From the NCBI RefSeq assembly GCF_014638095.1, contig NZ_BMFH01000001.1, forward strand, positions 248,001 through 312,000: a DNA stretch of 64,000 nt, in the 5' to 3' direction. A model generated the notes under the pieces. That model ran no database searches, was not told the DNA's origin, and saw nothing but the letters and a program-made list of their open reading frames with translations. Source of the DNA: Muriicola marianensis. GTDB lineage: Bacteria; Bacteroidota; Bacteroidia; Flavobacteriales; Flavobacteriaceae. This document shows, in pieces, positions 25,941 to 35,029 of this stretch (its first letter is position 1; each line of letters starts with the position of its first letter). The position numbers and the translations under genes are program-made.

Positions 25941-27818
25941 ATGAAAAGAATGCGCTTTATGCTGTTTTTCCTGATGCTCTCCCTGAGCGTGACCTATGCC
26001 CAGGAATCAGTATTTGAGAGACTGGAAGAGATAGCGGTGGTCGACCAGAAGGTGATGATGCCTATGAGAGACGGAATTAGGCTCGCAACTGATATCTATC
26101 GCCCTAAAGGAGATGGAAAATTCCCTATAATCTTTTCCAGGACCCCCTATAACTTTAATTCCTGGGGGGATGGGGAACAGCGCACAAGGACTGCCCAGCG
26201 GGCCCTGGAAGCGGTGGAAAGGGGATATGCCTATGTGGTACAGAACGAACGTGGGAGGTATTACTCCGAAGGGGAGTGGGATATCCTGGGAGTTCCCCTC
26301 ACCGATGGATACGATGCCTTCTCCTGGATGAGTCAGCAACCCTGGTCTAACGGCAAGATAGGCTTGCTCGGCTGTTCTTCTACTGCCGAATGGCAAATGG
26401 CTGTCGCCGCTTTGGATCACCCGTCACTGGGAACCATGGTCCCACAGGGGTTTGGAGCAGGAGTAGGCCGGGTAGGAGATTTTATGGAACAGGGAAACTG
26501 GTACAGGGGAGGTGCGGAACAGATGCTCTTCTTTGCCTGGTTATACGGGGTGGAACACGACGTCTTTAAGCCGAGGATCCCGGAGGGGGCTACGCAGGAA
26601 GACCTGATAAGGATCTCCCGTTTTTACGACCTCGCTCCTGAAAATCCTCCGGTCGACATGGCGGAGGCATTGAAACATTTGCCAATACAGGACTTTATCA
26701 AAAGCATTTCCGGAAAGAAAGAGATCTTCGAAAAGATGGTCAGGCGTAAGCCCAATGATCCCGCTTGGTTTGAAGGGGGTCTTTACCACGACGATATGGA
26801 GATCGGTATCCCGGCTTTCTGGTTCGCCAGCTGGTATGACGTTTCCATCAGCCCGAACCTGGCCCTTTTCAATCATGTGCGAAACAATGCTAAAGACGCC
26901 CAAGTAAGAGACAATCAGTATCTCGTCATCGCACCCACCCTGCATTGTGCCTATACCCGTGCTTCGGAAAATACTGTGGTTGGGGAGCGGTCTGTGGGGG
27001 ATGCCAGGCTCAATTATGACGAACAGATCTATGCCTGGTTCGATCTCTGGTTAAAAGGCGAAACGAATAAATTTAAGGAGGAAACACCCAGGGTACAATA
27101 CTATACCATGGGCATCAATAAATGGAATAGTTCCGATTCCTGGCCACCGGCCGGAGCGAGGATGCAGACCTTCTATCTCCGGAGTGGGGGAAAGGCCAAC
27201 AGCCTCTATGGGGATGGCAGTCTGAGTGAAAAGAAACCGGGTAAAAATGACACACCCGATACCTTCGTGTACGATCCCATGAATCCCGTGCCCTCCTATG
27301 GGGGAAATGTCTGTTGTACTGGGAACGCAGTCAGGGGAGGGGCTTTTGACCAGCAGGTTATGGAAACCCGGAACGACATCCTCGTATACACCTCGGATGT
27401 CCTGGAGGAAGGCGTGGAAGTGAGTGGTTTTATCGAGTCTACCCTCTACCTGTCTAGCGATGTGAAAGATACAGACCTCACCGTGAAACTGATCGATGTA
27501 TACCCCGACGGAAGGGCATACAACCTTGACGAGACCATCCAAAGGGTGCGTTACAGGGAAGGATATGAAAAAGAGGTCTTTATGGAAAAAGGTAAAGTCT
27601 ACAAGGTAGAATTAACGCCCATGGCAACGAGCAATTACTTTAAAAAAGGACATCGGATCCGTATAGAGGTGTCGAGCAGCAACTTTCCTCGCTTTGCGAG
27701 AAATCTGAATACAGGAGGGAACAATTACGATGAGAAGGAAGGTGTGGTAGCCACCAATACAATACATCATTCGGAACAATATCCATCCCAGATCAGACTT
27801 CCGATGGTCAAAGAATAG
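25941..27818 (+). CDS. CocE/NonD family exported acyl hydrolase
   Basis: A 625-residue secreted alpha/beta hydrolase of the cocaine-esterase/glutaryl-7-ACA-acylase family (X-Pro dipeptidyl-peptidase fold). The signal peptide ends at TYAQ (residue 21). The N-terminal segment [17 protein letters not shown] (39-55) is the family entry motif, and [12 protein letters not shown] follows. The nucleophile is Ser146 in [11 protein letters not shown]; family members more often have GxSYxG. The C-terminal jelly-roll includes [19 protein letters not shown] and [16 protein letters not shown]. Such enzymes cleave esters or amides of amino acids, but the substrate is unknown. The methyltransferase gene follows after 50 nt. 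Confidence 0.88.
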   Translation: MKRMRFMLFFLMLSLSVTYAQESVFERLEEIAVVDQKVMMPMRDGIRLATDIYRPKGDGKFPIIFSRTPYNFNSWGDGEQRTRTAQRALEAVERGYAYVVQNERGRYYSEGEWDILGVPLTDGYDAFSWMSQQPWSNGKIGLLGCSSTAEWQMAVAALDHPSLGTMVPQGFGAGVGRVGDFMEQGNWYRGGAEQMLFFAWLYGVEHDVFKPRIPEGATQEDLIRISRFYDLAPENPPVDMAEALKHLPIQDFIKSISGKKEIFEKMVRRKPNDPAWFEGGLYHDDMEIGIPAFWFASWYDVSISPNLALFNHVRNNAKDAQVRDNQYLVIAPTLHCAYTRASENTVVGERSVGDARLNYDEQIYAWFDLWLKGETNKFKEETPRVQYYTMGINKWNSSDSWPPAGARMQTFYLRSGGKANSLYGDGSLSEKKPGKNDTPDTFVYDPMNPVPSYGGNVCCTGNAVRGGAFDQQVMETRNDILVYTSDVLEEGVEVSGFIESTLYLSSDVKDTDLTVKLIDVYPDGRAYNLDETIQRVRYREGYEKEVFMEKGKVYKVELTPMATSNYFKKGHRIRIEVSSSNFPRFARNLNTGGNNYDEKEGVVATNTIHHSEQYPSQIRLPMVKE

Positions 27819-27868
27819 AAATGAACAGGCTGCTTAGTGAAGAGAGAAAATCAGTATAGAAAGGACAT

Positions 27869-28570
27869 ATGATCTCAGCATTTAAATACAGCCTTGGAAT
27901 TGCCCTAGCGTGTTTAGGCGGTGTTAGTATTTATGCTCAGGAAAGCGCCATGGAAAAAAGGCAACAAATGGTGGAACAACAATTGGCAGGCCGGGATATC
28001 ACAGACAGGGCCACCCTGAAAGCCATGGCGAAAGTTCCCCGGGAAGCCTTCGTGCCCATTTCACAGAGGCCTTTCGCCTATGAAGACAGGCCCTTGCCTA
28101 TTGGTGACGGACAGACGATCTCACAACCCTATATGGTGGCTTTTATGACACAGGCGCTCCGACTCAAATCTTCGGACAGGGTGCTGGAAATAGGTACTGG
28201 CTCGGGATACCAGGCAGCTGTCCTTTCACAGATCGTAGATACGGTTCACACCATTGAGATTATCCCATCCCTGGGAAAGAGGGCAGAGAGGATCCTGAAA
28301 GAACTGAATATCGAAAATGTGCAGGTCCGGATCGGCGACGGGTATTTCGGGTGGGAAGAAAAAGCGCCTTTTGATGCCATCATCGTAACGGCCGGGGCAG
28401 AGAGTATACCCCCAGTACTGGTCGATCAACTTGCCGAAGATGGGGTCATGGTGATTCCCGTAGGCCCCCACAGGGGGATAAGACAACTCATACGCCTGAC
28501 CAAGAAAAAAGGCAAGATCCGGACTCGCTCCCTTATGGAGGTGCGCTTTGTTCCCTTTGTGAGGAATTAG
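27869..28570 (+). CDS. pcm: protein-L-isoaspartate O-methyltransferase with an N-terminal signal peptide
   Basis: Repairs damaged proteins by methylating L-isoaspartate with S-adenosylmethionine. It is 233 residues. The catalytic domain runs from about residue 27 (MEKRQQMVEQQL) to the end, with GDGQTISQPYMVA and the SAM motif VLEIGTGSGYQAAVL. Before it lies ISAFKYSLGIALACLGGVSIYAQE, a convincing signal peptide, so the protein looks exported. This is odd because SAM is cytoplasmic. A start at Met27 (position 27950 region, MEKRQQ) would give a cytosolic form of ordinary Pcm length. Confidence 0.9.
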   Translation: MISAFKYSLGIALACLGGVSIYAQESAMEKRQQMVEQQLAGRDITDRATLKAMAKVPREAFVPISQRPFAYEDRPLPIGDGQTISQPYMVAFMTQALRLKSSDRVLEIGTGSGYQAAVLSQIVDTVHTIEIIPSLGKRAERILKELNIENVQVRIGDGYFGWEEKAPFDAIIVTAGAESIPPVLVDQLAEDGVMVIPVGPHRGIRQLIRLTKKKGKIRTRSLMEVRFVPFVRN

Positions 28571-28830
28571 GCTAGGTCTGGTCTTCATCTGCACTTCCAT
28601 ACTCTCTGATTTTTACCCCTGGAAGAAATCGTGTTATCCCATGTAATATCGGGGTGTTTTTGTAGTTTTTAAGCGGAAAAAATAGTACATTACAAGGTGG
28701 TTTATACCCGGCAGGAACAACCTGTTTTCAACAGATGATTCCCCTGCCATTTGACCTGTCCCGGAGGCGATCTGAATCTTTCAGGATTAGGGAGGAAGTG
28801 ATATTAATAACGACCTAAATATTCTGTACT

Positions 28831-30942
28831 ATGAAAGTATTTGACGATAAGCACATCAAAAATGTCGTATTTGTGGGCGCCCACCAAAGTGGGAAGACCA
28901 CCTTGTCTGAGACCATGCTGTTTGAAGCCGGTCTGATCAACCGAAGGGGGACCGTGGAAGGTAAAAATACAGTGTCGGACTATCACGACATCGAACACGA
29001 GAGAGGTACCTCTGTTTTCGCAACTCCCCTTCATACAGAGTGGCGAAATTACAAGATCAACATCATAGACACTCCCGGACTCGATGACTTTGTTGGAGAG
29101 ATTATTTCTTCCATACGGGTGGCCGATACCATACTTACGGTGATCAATGCCCAGAACGGGGTGGAAATTGGAACTGAGATCATTTGGGACTACATCGATC
29201 GCTACCAAAAGCCCACGGTATTCGTGGTAAACCAGATAGACCATATGAATGCCAATTTCGACATGAGTTTCAAAAGCATCAAGAACCTTGTCGGGAACAA
29301 CGCGGTACTTATTCAGTACCCCCATAAGATCGATGGAGCCCAGTGCATCATCGACGTGCTTAAAATGAAGTGCTACAAGTTCGGACCTGAAGGAGGAAAG
29401 CCTGAGAAATTGCCCATCCCCGAGGATCAGGCAGAACGGGCAAACATGCTCCACAATGAACTGGTTGAAAAAGCAGCCGAGAATGACGAGGCACTGATGG
29501 AGCTCTTCTTTGATAAAGGAACACTCAATGAGGATGAGATGAGGATGGGGATCAAGGCCGGGATGCTCAACCATGAGCTCTTTCCGGTATTTTGTGTCTC
29601 TGCCCTCAATGATATGGGTAGTGGCCGGCTCATGGGATTCATCGACAATGTGGCTCCGGCCGCAGCTGATCTCAAACCAGAGCAAACCGTCGAAGGAAAG
29701 ACCCTGGAAAGGAAGAAGGAGGCACCTACCACGCTTTTTGTCTTTAAGACCGTGTTTCAGCCCAGTCTGGGTCAGATCACCTTCTTCAAAGTGAAATCCG
29801 GAGAGGTCAAGGTAAACGACAAGCTGGTGAATTCGAGGAACGGGGAGACCGAAGTCCTCAACCAGCTCTTCATCATGGATGGGAAGAACCGAGAACCGGT
29901 TAATAAACTGACGGTAGGGGACATTGGAGCCAGTCTTAAATTAAAATACACGGAAACCAACGATACGCTCCATGAAAGCGGATCTCCTGCAACCATAAAA
30001 CCTATAGATTATCCCGAACCCCGCACCCGCAGGGCGGTTTCTGCCAAAAAGAAACAGGAGGAGGAAAAACTCAGTGATGCGCTCAAAAAGATTCACAGTC
30101 AGGATCCTACCGCAGTGGTAGAATACTCCAAAGAACTCCGTCAAATGATCCTGGGATGCCAGGGGGAATTGCATTTGGCTACTATCGACTGGAGCCTGAA
30201 GAACAACTACGGCATCGAAGCGGAATTCGAGGCGCCAAAGATCGCATACAGGGAAACCATCCAGAGGTCTTCTGCCTCCAGTTACCGTCATAAGAAACAA
30301 TCCGGAGGTGCCGGGCAATTCGCCGAAGTACACCTTAAGATAGAACCCTGGAAGGAAGGCATGCCGGAGCCTGTTGGATTCAATATTCGCGGGAAGGATG
30401 AGATAGACCTGCCCTGGGGTGGAAAGCTCGTTTTCTACAACTGTATTGTAGGCGGGGTTATCGATGCCAGGTTCCTACCCTCTATCAAGAAGGGGATTCT
30501 GGAGGTCATGGAATCAGGGCCACTCACGGGTTCATTTATCAGAGACGTACGGGTCATGGTCTACGACGGGAAGATGCACCCGGTCGACTCCAACGACATC
30601 GCCTTTAAGATCGCCGGGGCACACGCCTTTAAAGAAGCCTTTATGAATGCCAATCCAAAACTGCTTGAGCCTGTACAGGAAGTGACCGTAAGGGTGCCTG
30701 AGGAAACGGTTGGAAGTGTGATGACCGACCTGCAATCGAGACGGTCCATCATCCAGGGTATCGATAGTATCGACCACTTCCAGATCCTGAAATGTGCGGT
30801 CCCGGAAGCAGAATTGTACCGGTATTCCACAGATTTGAGGTCTCTAACACAAGGGAAAGCAACCTTCAGTGCTGTATTCTCTTCCTTCAAAGCGGTGCCT
30901 ACTCATATCCAGCAGGATCTGGTAGGTTCCCACGACAAATAG
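28831..30942 (+). CDS. elongation factor G-like protein (EF-G-2-type paralogue)
   Basis: A 703-residue translational GTPase with EF-G domain order. The G domain has P-loop GAHQSGKTT (16-24). The third motif is DTPGLDDF at 80-87, where housekeeping EF-G has DTPGHVDF, so the catalytic His is Leu. The fourth motif is NQID (134-137) instead of NKxD. Domain IV carries KQSGGAGQFAEVHL, and domain V closes the chain. These changes place it in the EF-G-2-like paralogue group rather than the essential FusA. Its role is unsettled in that group. It is followed by an M19-like gene after 57 nt. Confidence 0.9.
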   Translation: MKVFDDKHIKNVVFVGAHQSGKTTLSETMLFEAGLINRRGTVEGKNTVSDYHDIEHERGTSVFATPLHTEWRNYKINIIDTPGLDDFVGEIISSIRVADTILTVINAQNGVEIGTEIIWDYIDRYQKPTVFVVNQIDHMNANFDMSFKSIKNLVGNNAVLIQYPHKIDGAQCIIDVLKMKCYKFGPEGGKPEKLPIPEDQAERANMLHNELVEKAAENDEALMELFFDKGTLNEDEMRMGIKAGMLNHELFPVFCVSALNDMGSGRLMGFIDNVAPAAADLKPEQTVEGKTLERKKEAPTTLFVFKTVFQPSLGQITFFKVKSGEVKVNDKLVNSRNGETEVLNQLFIMDGKNREPVNKLTVGDIGASLKLKYTETNDTLHESGSPATIKPIDYPEPRTRRAVSAKKKQEEEKLSDALKKIHSQDPTAVVEYSKELRQMILGCQGELHLATIDWSLKNNYGIEAEFEAPKIAYRETIQRSSASSYRHKKQSGGAGQFAEVHLKIEPWKEGMPEPVGFNIRGKDEIDLPWGGKLVFYNCIVGGVIDARFLPSIKKGILEVMESGPLTGSFIRDVRVMVYDGKMHPVDSNDIAFKIAGAHAFKEAFMNANPKLLEPVQEVTVRVPEETVGSVMTDLQSRRSIIQGIDSIDHFQILKCAVPEAELYRYSTDLRSLTQGKATFSAVFSSFKAVPTHIQQDLVGSHDK

Positions 30943-30999
30943 GAAGATCTTGAGGGGCAAATTAAAGGCTGTCGCGGTTTTTGAGTCATCGTGTAGGTT

Positions 31000-32448
31000 T
31001 TGACTTCCAACAACTACATAGATTTCCATTGCCATCCTTCATTGAAACCCTTTGGGAAGAGTTTCAATATATCTCCAGTGGGTCAGAACAGTGCAGATCG
31101 CAGGCGTAATTCATGTATATGGCGTTACGATCCTCCTTCGGCCTTCGATAAGGTCCTGAACTATCTGAGCGGTCTGACCAAATTCTCCCAGTCGAATTTC
31201 ACTGCCCTGACGCTGGGAGGAGTAGATACGGTCTGTGTTTCCCTTTATCCCCTTGAAAAATGGTTTATCCGAAATAAGATGAAGAATGAGGTCATCCTGG
31301 ACCTTGCATCCAACTTTGCCCTTGGAATCGGGGCAAAAAGGATAGACCATATACAGGAGATGCAGGACTATTTTGCAGATCTTCTCTTGCAATACGACTA
31401 TTACAGACAACTGGATGGAAAGGTCTTTCGGATTGGAGGAAACAAGGTTCGCTACAAACTGGTTCGCTCTTACGATGAGCTTGTGGAACTCAGAAAGCAG
31501 CAAGATAGTACCGAGATCAGGACGATTGCTGTAATCATCAGTATAGAGGGGTTCCATGTCCTGAACACGGGATTGAGAAAAGATCCTGTGGAAGCAGAGG
31601 TGCTTCAAAATTTAAATGCCATTAAAGATTGGGAGTTCAGGCCATTTTTTGTCACGATAGCCCATCATTTTTGGAATGACCTCTGCGGTCACGCTCCAAG
31701 TCTGACAGGAGTGATCACAAAGTATGCGAACCAGGACGAAGGTCTGGATTCCGGGTTTACTTCCCTGGGCTGGAAAGTACTGGAACGTATGCTGGACAAT
31801 GAGGAAGGAAAACGTATCCTGCCGGATATCAAGCATATGAGTGTCCGGGCACGGCAAGAGTACTACAATTTTCTGGAAAGCCCTGAGAGGAAAGGACAGG
31901 ACATCCCCTTAATCATCAGTCACGGAGCATGCAACGGACTTAGATCGGTTTCAGATCCGGTGCAGGCACACCCACAGACCGCTGCACCCCTTAATCCTGT
32001 TGCTATCAACTTTTATGATGAGGAGATCATCCGTCTTGCGAGATCCGGTGGAATCATTGGCCTTCAGCTCGATGAGAGGCGCATAGCCAACAAGGATACT
32101 CTAAAGCGCACAAAAAGGTCGATCTACCGCCATAAGATCATGCATTACCGATCCGAGTTATTGTGGAACCAGGTAAAGCATATCCTGACCGTGCTGGACG
32201 CCGAAGGGTTATTCGCCTGGGATTGTATGGCTCTGGGTACTGATTTTGACGGCATTATAGATTCACTCAATAGCTTCTGGACAGCCGAAGAACTGCCTTT
32301 TCTGGCAGATTTCCTGGAAAGACACGCCTATAATTATATGAAGAAGGCAGAGTTAAAGGTTCCGGAAAACCACATCGCGGCCGATGAGATCGTACAACGG
32401 ATCTTCTCTTCCAACGGACACCGGTTCCTTTCCGGTTATTTCCGGTAA
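31000..32448 (+). CDS. membrane-dipeptidase (M19)-like amidohydrolase
   Basis: A 482-residue cytoplasmic metal hydrolase, somewhat like renal dipeptidase. The metal motif near the N-terminus is DFHCHP (His10, His12). Further ligand candidates are the Glu of IISIEGFH, the His pair in TIAHHFWND and the His of IISHGACNG. The late ALGTDFDGI is a typical M19-type strand end. The start is TTG at 31000; there is no ATG before the metal motif. It lies 57 nt behind the EF-G-like gene. The family match is loose, and the substrate may not be a dipeptide. Confidence 0.75.
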   Translation: MTSNNYIDFHCHPSLKPFGKSFNISPVGQNSADRRRNSCIWRYDPPSAFDKVLNYLSGLTKFSQSNFTALTLGGVDTVCVSLYPLEKWFIRNKMKNEVILDLASNFALGIGAKRIDHIQEMQDYFADLLLQYDYYRQLDGKVFRIGGNKVRYKLVRSYDELVELRKQQDSTEIRTIAVIISIEGFHVLNTGLRKDPVEAEVLQNLNAIKDWEFRPFFVTIAHHFWNDLCGHAPSLTGVITKYANQDEGLDSGFTSLGWKVLERMLDNEEGKRILPDIKHMSVRARQEYYNFLESPERKGQDIPLIISHGACNGLRSVSDPVQAHPQTAAPLNPVAINFYDEEIIRLARSGGIIGLQLDERRIANKDTLKRTKRSIYRHKIMHYRSELLWNQVKHILTVLDAEGLFAWDCMALGTDFDGIIDSLNSFWTAEELPFLADFLERHAYNYMKKAELKVPENHIAADEIVQRIFSSNGHRFLSGYFR

Positions 32449-32532
32449 AGACGCGAGGATTTACGGACTACTCATCTTAGGAGTCAGGAGATAAAAGAAA
32501 AATCAGTACCTTCCTGAAAATTGTGGTTCGCT

Positions 32533-32898
32533 ATGGAAATCTTCGTCAAAGTACTTCAGGTTATTGTAGGTATCAGTATCCTCAATGTTTGGTTGATCCA
32601 ATACAATAAAGCAACGCGATGGAGGGGAGGGGATGCTAAAACCATCCTCGAAGAGTTCAGGGTTTATGGCCTTCCGTCCTGGTTTTGTTATGTGGTAGGT
32701 ACCCTCAAGGTATTCCTTGCGATCCTCCTGATCCTCGGAATCTGGTACCCTCAACTAAAACTGCCCGCGGCATCAGGGCTGGCACTTCTCCTGGCTGGTT
32801 CCATCTCCATGCATTTCAGGATCAATGACCCGCTGATCAAATCCTTCCCGGCCTCACTTTTTCTAGCCATGTGCCTCATCATAATTTTTTACGGCTAA
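32533..32898 (+). CDS. DoxX-family membrane protein
   Basis: A 121-residue protein with four predicted membrane helices and the DoxX-like pattern: helix 1 VKVLQVIVGISILNVWLI, a short charged loop with FRVYGLPSW, then helices about 46-66, 70-88 and 98-118. The ATG at 32533 starts at MEIFVKVLQ; an upstream TTG would add four residues. DoxX-like proteins are linked to quinone or thiosulphate redox functions in some organisms, but no specific role can be given. It precedes the FAD oxidoreductase by 52 nt. Confidence 0.75.
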   Translation: MEIFVKVLQVIVGISILNVWLIQYNKATRWRGGDAKTILEEFRVYGLPSWFCYVVGTLKVFLAILLILGIWYPQLKLPAASGLALLLAGSISMHFRINDPLIKSFPASLFLAMCLIIIFYG

Positions 32899-32919
32899 GA
32901 CACCTGTTTCTCCCTCTGG

Positions 32920-32946
32920 TTTGGTATCTCGAATTGACTATTTTTG
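32920..32946 (+). promoter_or_regulatory. candidate promoter directly in front of the FAD oxidoreductase
   Basis: TTTG at 32920-32923 and an exact -7 box TATTTTTG at 32939-32946. The start codon at 32951 would fall at or next to the transcription start, hinting at a leaderless mRNA. The spacer is only 15 nt. Confidence 0.25.
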
Positions 32947-32950
32947 AGCC

Positions 32951-34201
32951 ATGGTAAAACAGGATGTAAAGATCGGTATTATCGGTGCCGGACTCAGTGG
33001 CCTCTCTGCGGCTCTGAATCTCGAAAAAGCAGGATACAGCCCGGTGATCTTTGAAACCACCTCCGAAGTGGGGGGTAGGGTTAAAACGGATATCGTAGAA
33101 GGGTATCAGCTAGACCATGGATTTCAGGTGTTGCTGGATGCTTATCCCAAGGCCGTTGAGTACTTTGATTACAAGGATCTCAAACTGCAGCGCCTGTTGC
33201 CGGGAGCCCGTATCTTTACGGGAAAACGGACCGTTACAGTTGGCGATCCCACAAGGCACTTTCCCTTTTTTCTCCCTACCCTGGAGTCTGGCGTGGCCAG
33301 CTTAAGGGATATGTACCTGCTGTGGACCCTGCACAGGGAACTACAGGGGATGAGTGTGGAAGAGGTCTTTCAAATGTCCGAAATGACGACGGCTGAGTTC
33401 CTGAGTCAAAAAGGTTTTTCGGAGAAGATCCGGCGAAGTTTCTTCAGTCCTTTTTTCTCGGGTATCTTCCTCGAGCCTGATCTGAAGACTTCAAGCAGGA
33501 TGTTTTGTTTTGTTTTTAAAATGTTTGGCAAGGGCTATGCCGTGATCCCAAGAAATGGGATGGCCGCCCTCCCGGCTCAATTGGCGAATAAACTCAATAA
33601 CTCAGAGATTCGCTATAACTCTCTTGTAAAAAGGGTGGAGAAGGGGAAGATCGTTTTGGAGGGAGGAGCTGATTTCGCATTTGACGCTGCCCTCATAGCC
33701 GCTGATGCCGGTGGCCTGATACCTGATGAAGACGAAGATGAAATCCAATGGCACGGATGCGATACCCTTTACTTTGAAGCGGAGAAGCGCAGCATCTCAG
33801 AACCCCTGATCGGTCTCGTGGCAGATCCGGAGGCTCTGGTCAACAATATTTTCTTCCCTACAAGTGTTAAGAGCGCATCCAGGGGATCGAAAGAACTCTT
33901 ATCTGTGACTGTTGTCAGGGATCATGAACTTTCTGAATCTGAGCTGGTCGAAAGGGTGAAAGGCGAATTGAAAGAGTTCTGTGGATTGGAGGACCTGCGT
34001 TTTCTGAAAAGATATCATATCAGGAAGGCTCTCCCAAAGGTGGACCTGTCCGGTATCAACCTGTCGGGGACCGTGAAAAAAATCGGAAAGAATGTATTTA
34101 TGGCCGGAGACCACCTTTATTATGGGTCTTCCAACGCAGCCCTCCACAGTGGTGAGCAAGCGGCTCAGGCCATTTTGAAGTACCTGGGCACACGGACATA
34201 A
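32951..34201 (+). CDS. NAD(P)/FAD-dependent amine-oxidase/phytoene-desaturase-like oxidoreductase
   Basis: A 416-residue flavoprotein. The FAD-binding Rossmann motif is GAGLSGLSAALNLEKAGY (12-29, GxGxxG), followed by VGGRVKTD, the second FAD segment of the amine-oxidase/carotenoid-desaturase superfamily. The C-terminal FAD contact is VFMAGDHLYYGSSNAALHSG. The length is shorter than CrtI-type desaturases, and no carotenoid genes are nearby, so the substrate is unknown. It is last in a run with EF-G-like, M19-like and DoxX genes and has a terminator right after the stop. Confidence 0.85.
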   Translation: MVKQDVKIGIIGAGLSGLSAALNLEKAGYSPVIFETTSEVGGRVKTDIVEGYQLDHGFQVLLDAYPKAVEYFDYKDLKLQRLLPGARIFTGKRTVTVGDPTRHFPFFLPTLESGVASLRDMYLLWTLHRELQGMSVEEVFQMSEMTTAEFLSQKGFSEKIRRSFFSPFFSGIFLEPDLKTSSRMFCFVFKMFGKGYAVIPRNGMAALPAQLANKLNNSEIRYNSLVKRVEKGKIVLEGGADFAFDAALIAADAGGLIPDEDEDEIQWHGCDTLYFEAEKRSISEPLIGLVADPEALVNNIFFPTSVKSASRGSKELLSVTVVRDHELSESELVERVKGELKEFCGLEDLRFLKRYHIRKALPKVDLSGINLSGTVKKIGKNVFMAGDHLYYGSSNAALHSGEQAAQAILKYLGTRT

Positions 34202-34225
34202 AAAAAACCGCCACAAGGGCGGTTT
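34201..34225. terminator. terminator between convergent oxidoreductase and fasciclin genes
   Basis: Stem AAACCGCC/GGCGGTTT with a 5-nt loop. Seven A on the left give a U run for the minus-strand fasciclin transcript; the plus-strand side has only TTT. Confidence 0.75.
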
Positions 34226-34243
34226 GAAAGAAATTTATACTAT

Positions 34244-34831
34244 CTATTCAGCCGGCATCACGACGGCATCAATGGCGTGGATCACCCCGTTTGAGGCTTC
34301 CACATCGGTTATAACCACCATACTTGCATTTCCTTTGGCGTCAATGACCTTCACCTTTTCCCCATCAAGGGTCAGGGTGAGCTTGTCTCCCTGTACGGTC
34401 TCTATCACAAAGGTGCCATCATTGGTGTTGATAGCCTCGATCACGTCGGCAGCAGGAAACTTCCCTGCCACTACATGGTAGGTGAGCAGGTTGATCAAGG
34501 AAGCCTTATTCTCAGGCTTTAAGAGATTTTCTACGGTTCCTTCGGGAAGTTTGGCAAAACTTTCATTGGTAGGAGCAAACACTGTAAATGGTCCTTCACT
34601 ACTTAAGGTTCCCACCAGGTCTGCAGCCTGTACGGCAGCAACAAGAGTACTGAAGTTCTCATTTCCGCTCGCAACCCCAACGATTGTTTCGAGGCTTGCA
34701 GGTGTTTCTTCAGCAGTGATGTTTTCTGTCATTTCAGTTCCGGTCAGCTCTTCGGATTTATTCTCTTTTTTTGCTTCCCCACAAGAGATCATAAATAGAC
34801 CTGTCAGGAATAATACTTTAAATACTTTCAT
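34244..34831 (-). CDS. fasciclin (FAS1)-domain lipoprotein
   Basis: A 195-residue lipoprotein with lipobox FMISC (Cys17). An acidic linker of about 35 residues is followed by one FAS1 domain: FSTLVAAVQAADL, then H1-box-like GPFTVFAPTNESFAKLP, NLLTYHVVAGK, and the closing ASNGVIHAIDAVVMP. FAS1 domains mediate cell-surface adhesion. The start at 34831 gives the signal directly; an in-frame ATG 11 codons earlier is less likely. It is divergent from the dienelactone hydrolase across a region with overlapping inverted repeats. Confidence 0.9.
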   Translation of the reverse strand: MKVFKVLFLTGLFMISCGEAKKENKSEELTGTEMTENITAEETPASLETIVGVASGNENFSTLVAAVQAADLVGTLSSEGPFTVFAPTNESFAKLPEGTVENLLKPENKASLINLLTYHVVAGKFPAADVIEAINTNDGTFVIETVQGDKLTLTLDGEKVKVIDAKGNASMVVITDVEASNGVIHAIDAVVMPAE

Positions 34832-34903
34832 TGATATAATTTTAGATTCGAGGGAATATACCAATTGAAAAGAGAAGAGGTTATTAAATAATGTTTAAAA
34901 TAT

Positions 34904-34969
34904 TAACTAAAAAGTTAAACAATATTAAAACCTTGACCCAAGATCGTTTCAAGGCTTATATTCTTGGGT
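34904..34969. promoter_or_regulatory. AT-rich divergent regulatory region with overlapping inverted repeats
   Basis: TTAACT-AAAA-AGTTAA lies in the left part. CCTTGA (34931-34936) pairs with TCAAGG (34949-34954). ACCCAAGA (34936-34943) pairs with TCTTGGGT (34962-34969). The last two pairs cannot form at once because they share bases. The region lies between the fasciclin and dienelactone hydrolase genes. Confidence 0.4.
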
Positions 34970-35029
34970 AAAAGACCAGATAGAATCGCCTTCTTCTTCG
35001 TATTTTCGTAAAACTTCAAACTCAGGAAC

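Noticed and set aside
28735-28818. 27-codon frame in the intergenic region before the EF-G-like gene
   Set aside because: No paralogue, motif or membrane pattern supports it; length is within chance.
28804-29685. Minus-strand open frame of about 290 codons opposite the EF-G-like gene
   Set aside because: Antisense to conserved GTPase motifs, no domain, composition typical of a shadow frame.
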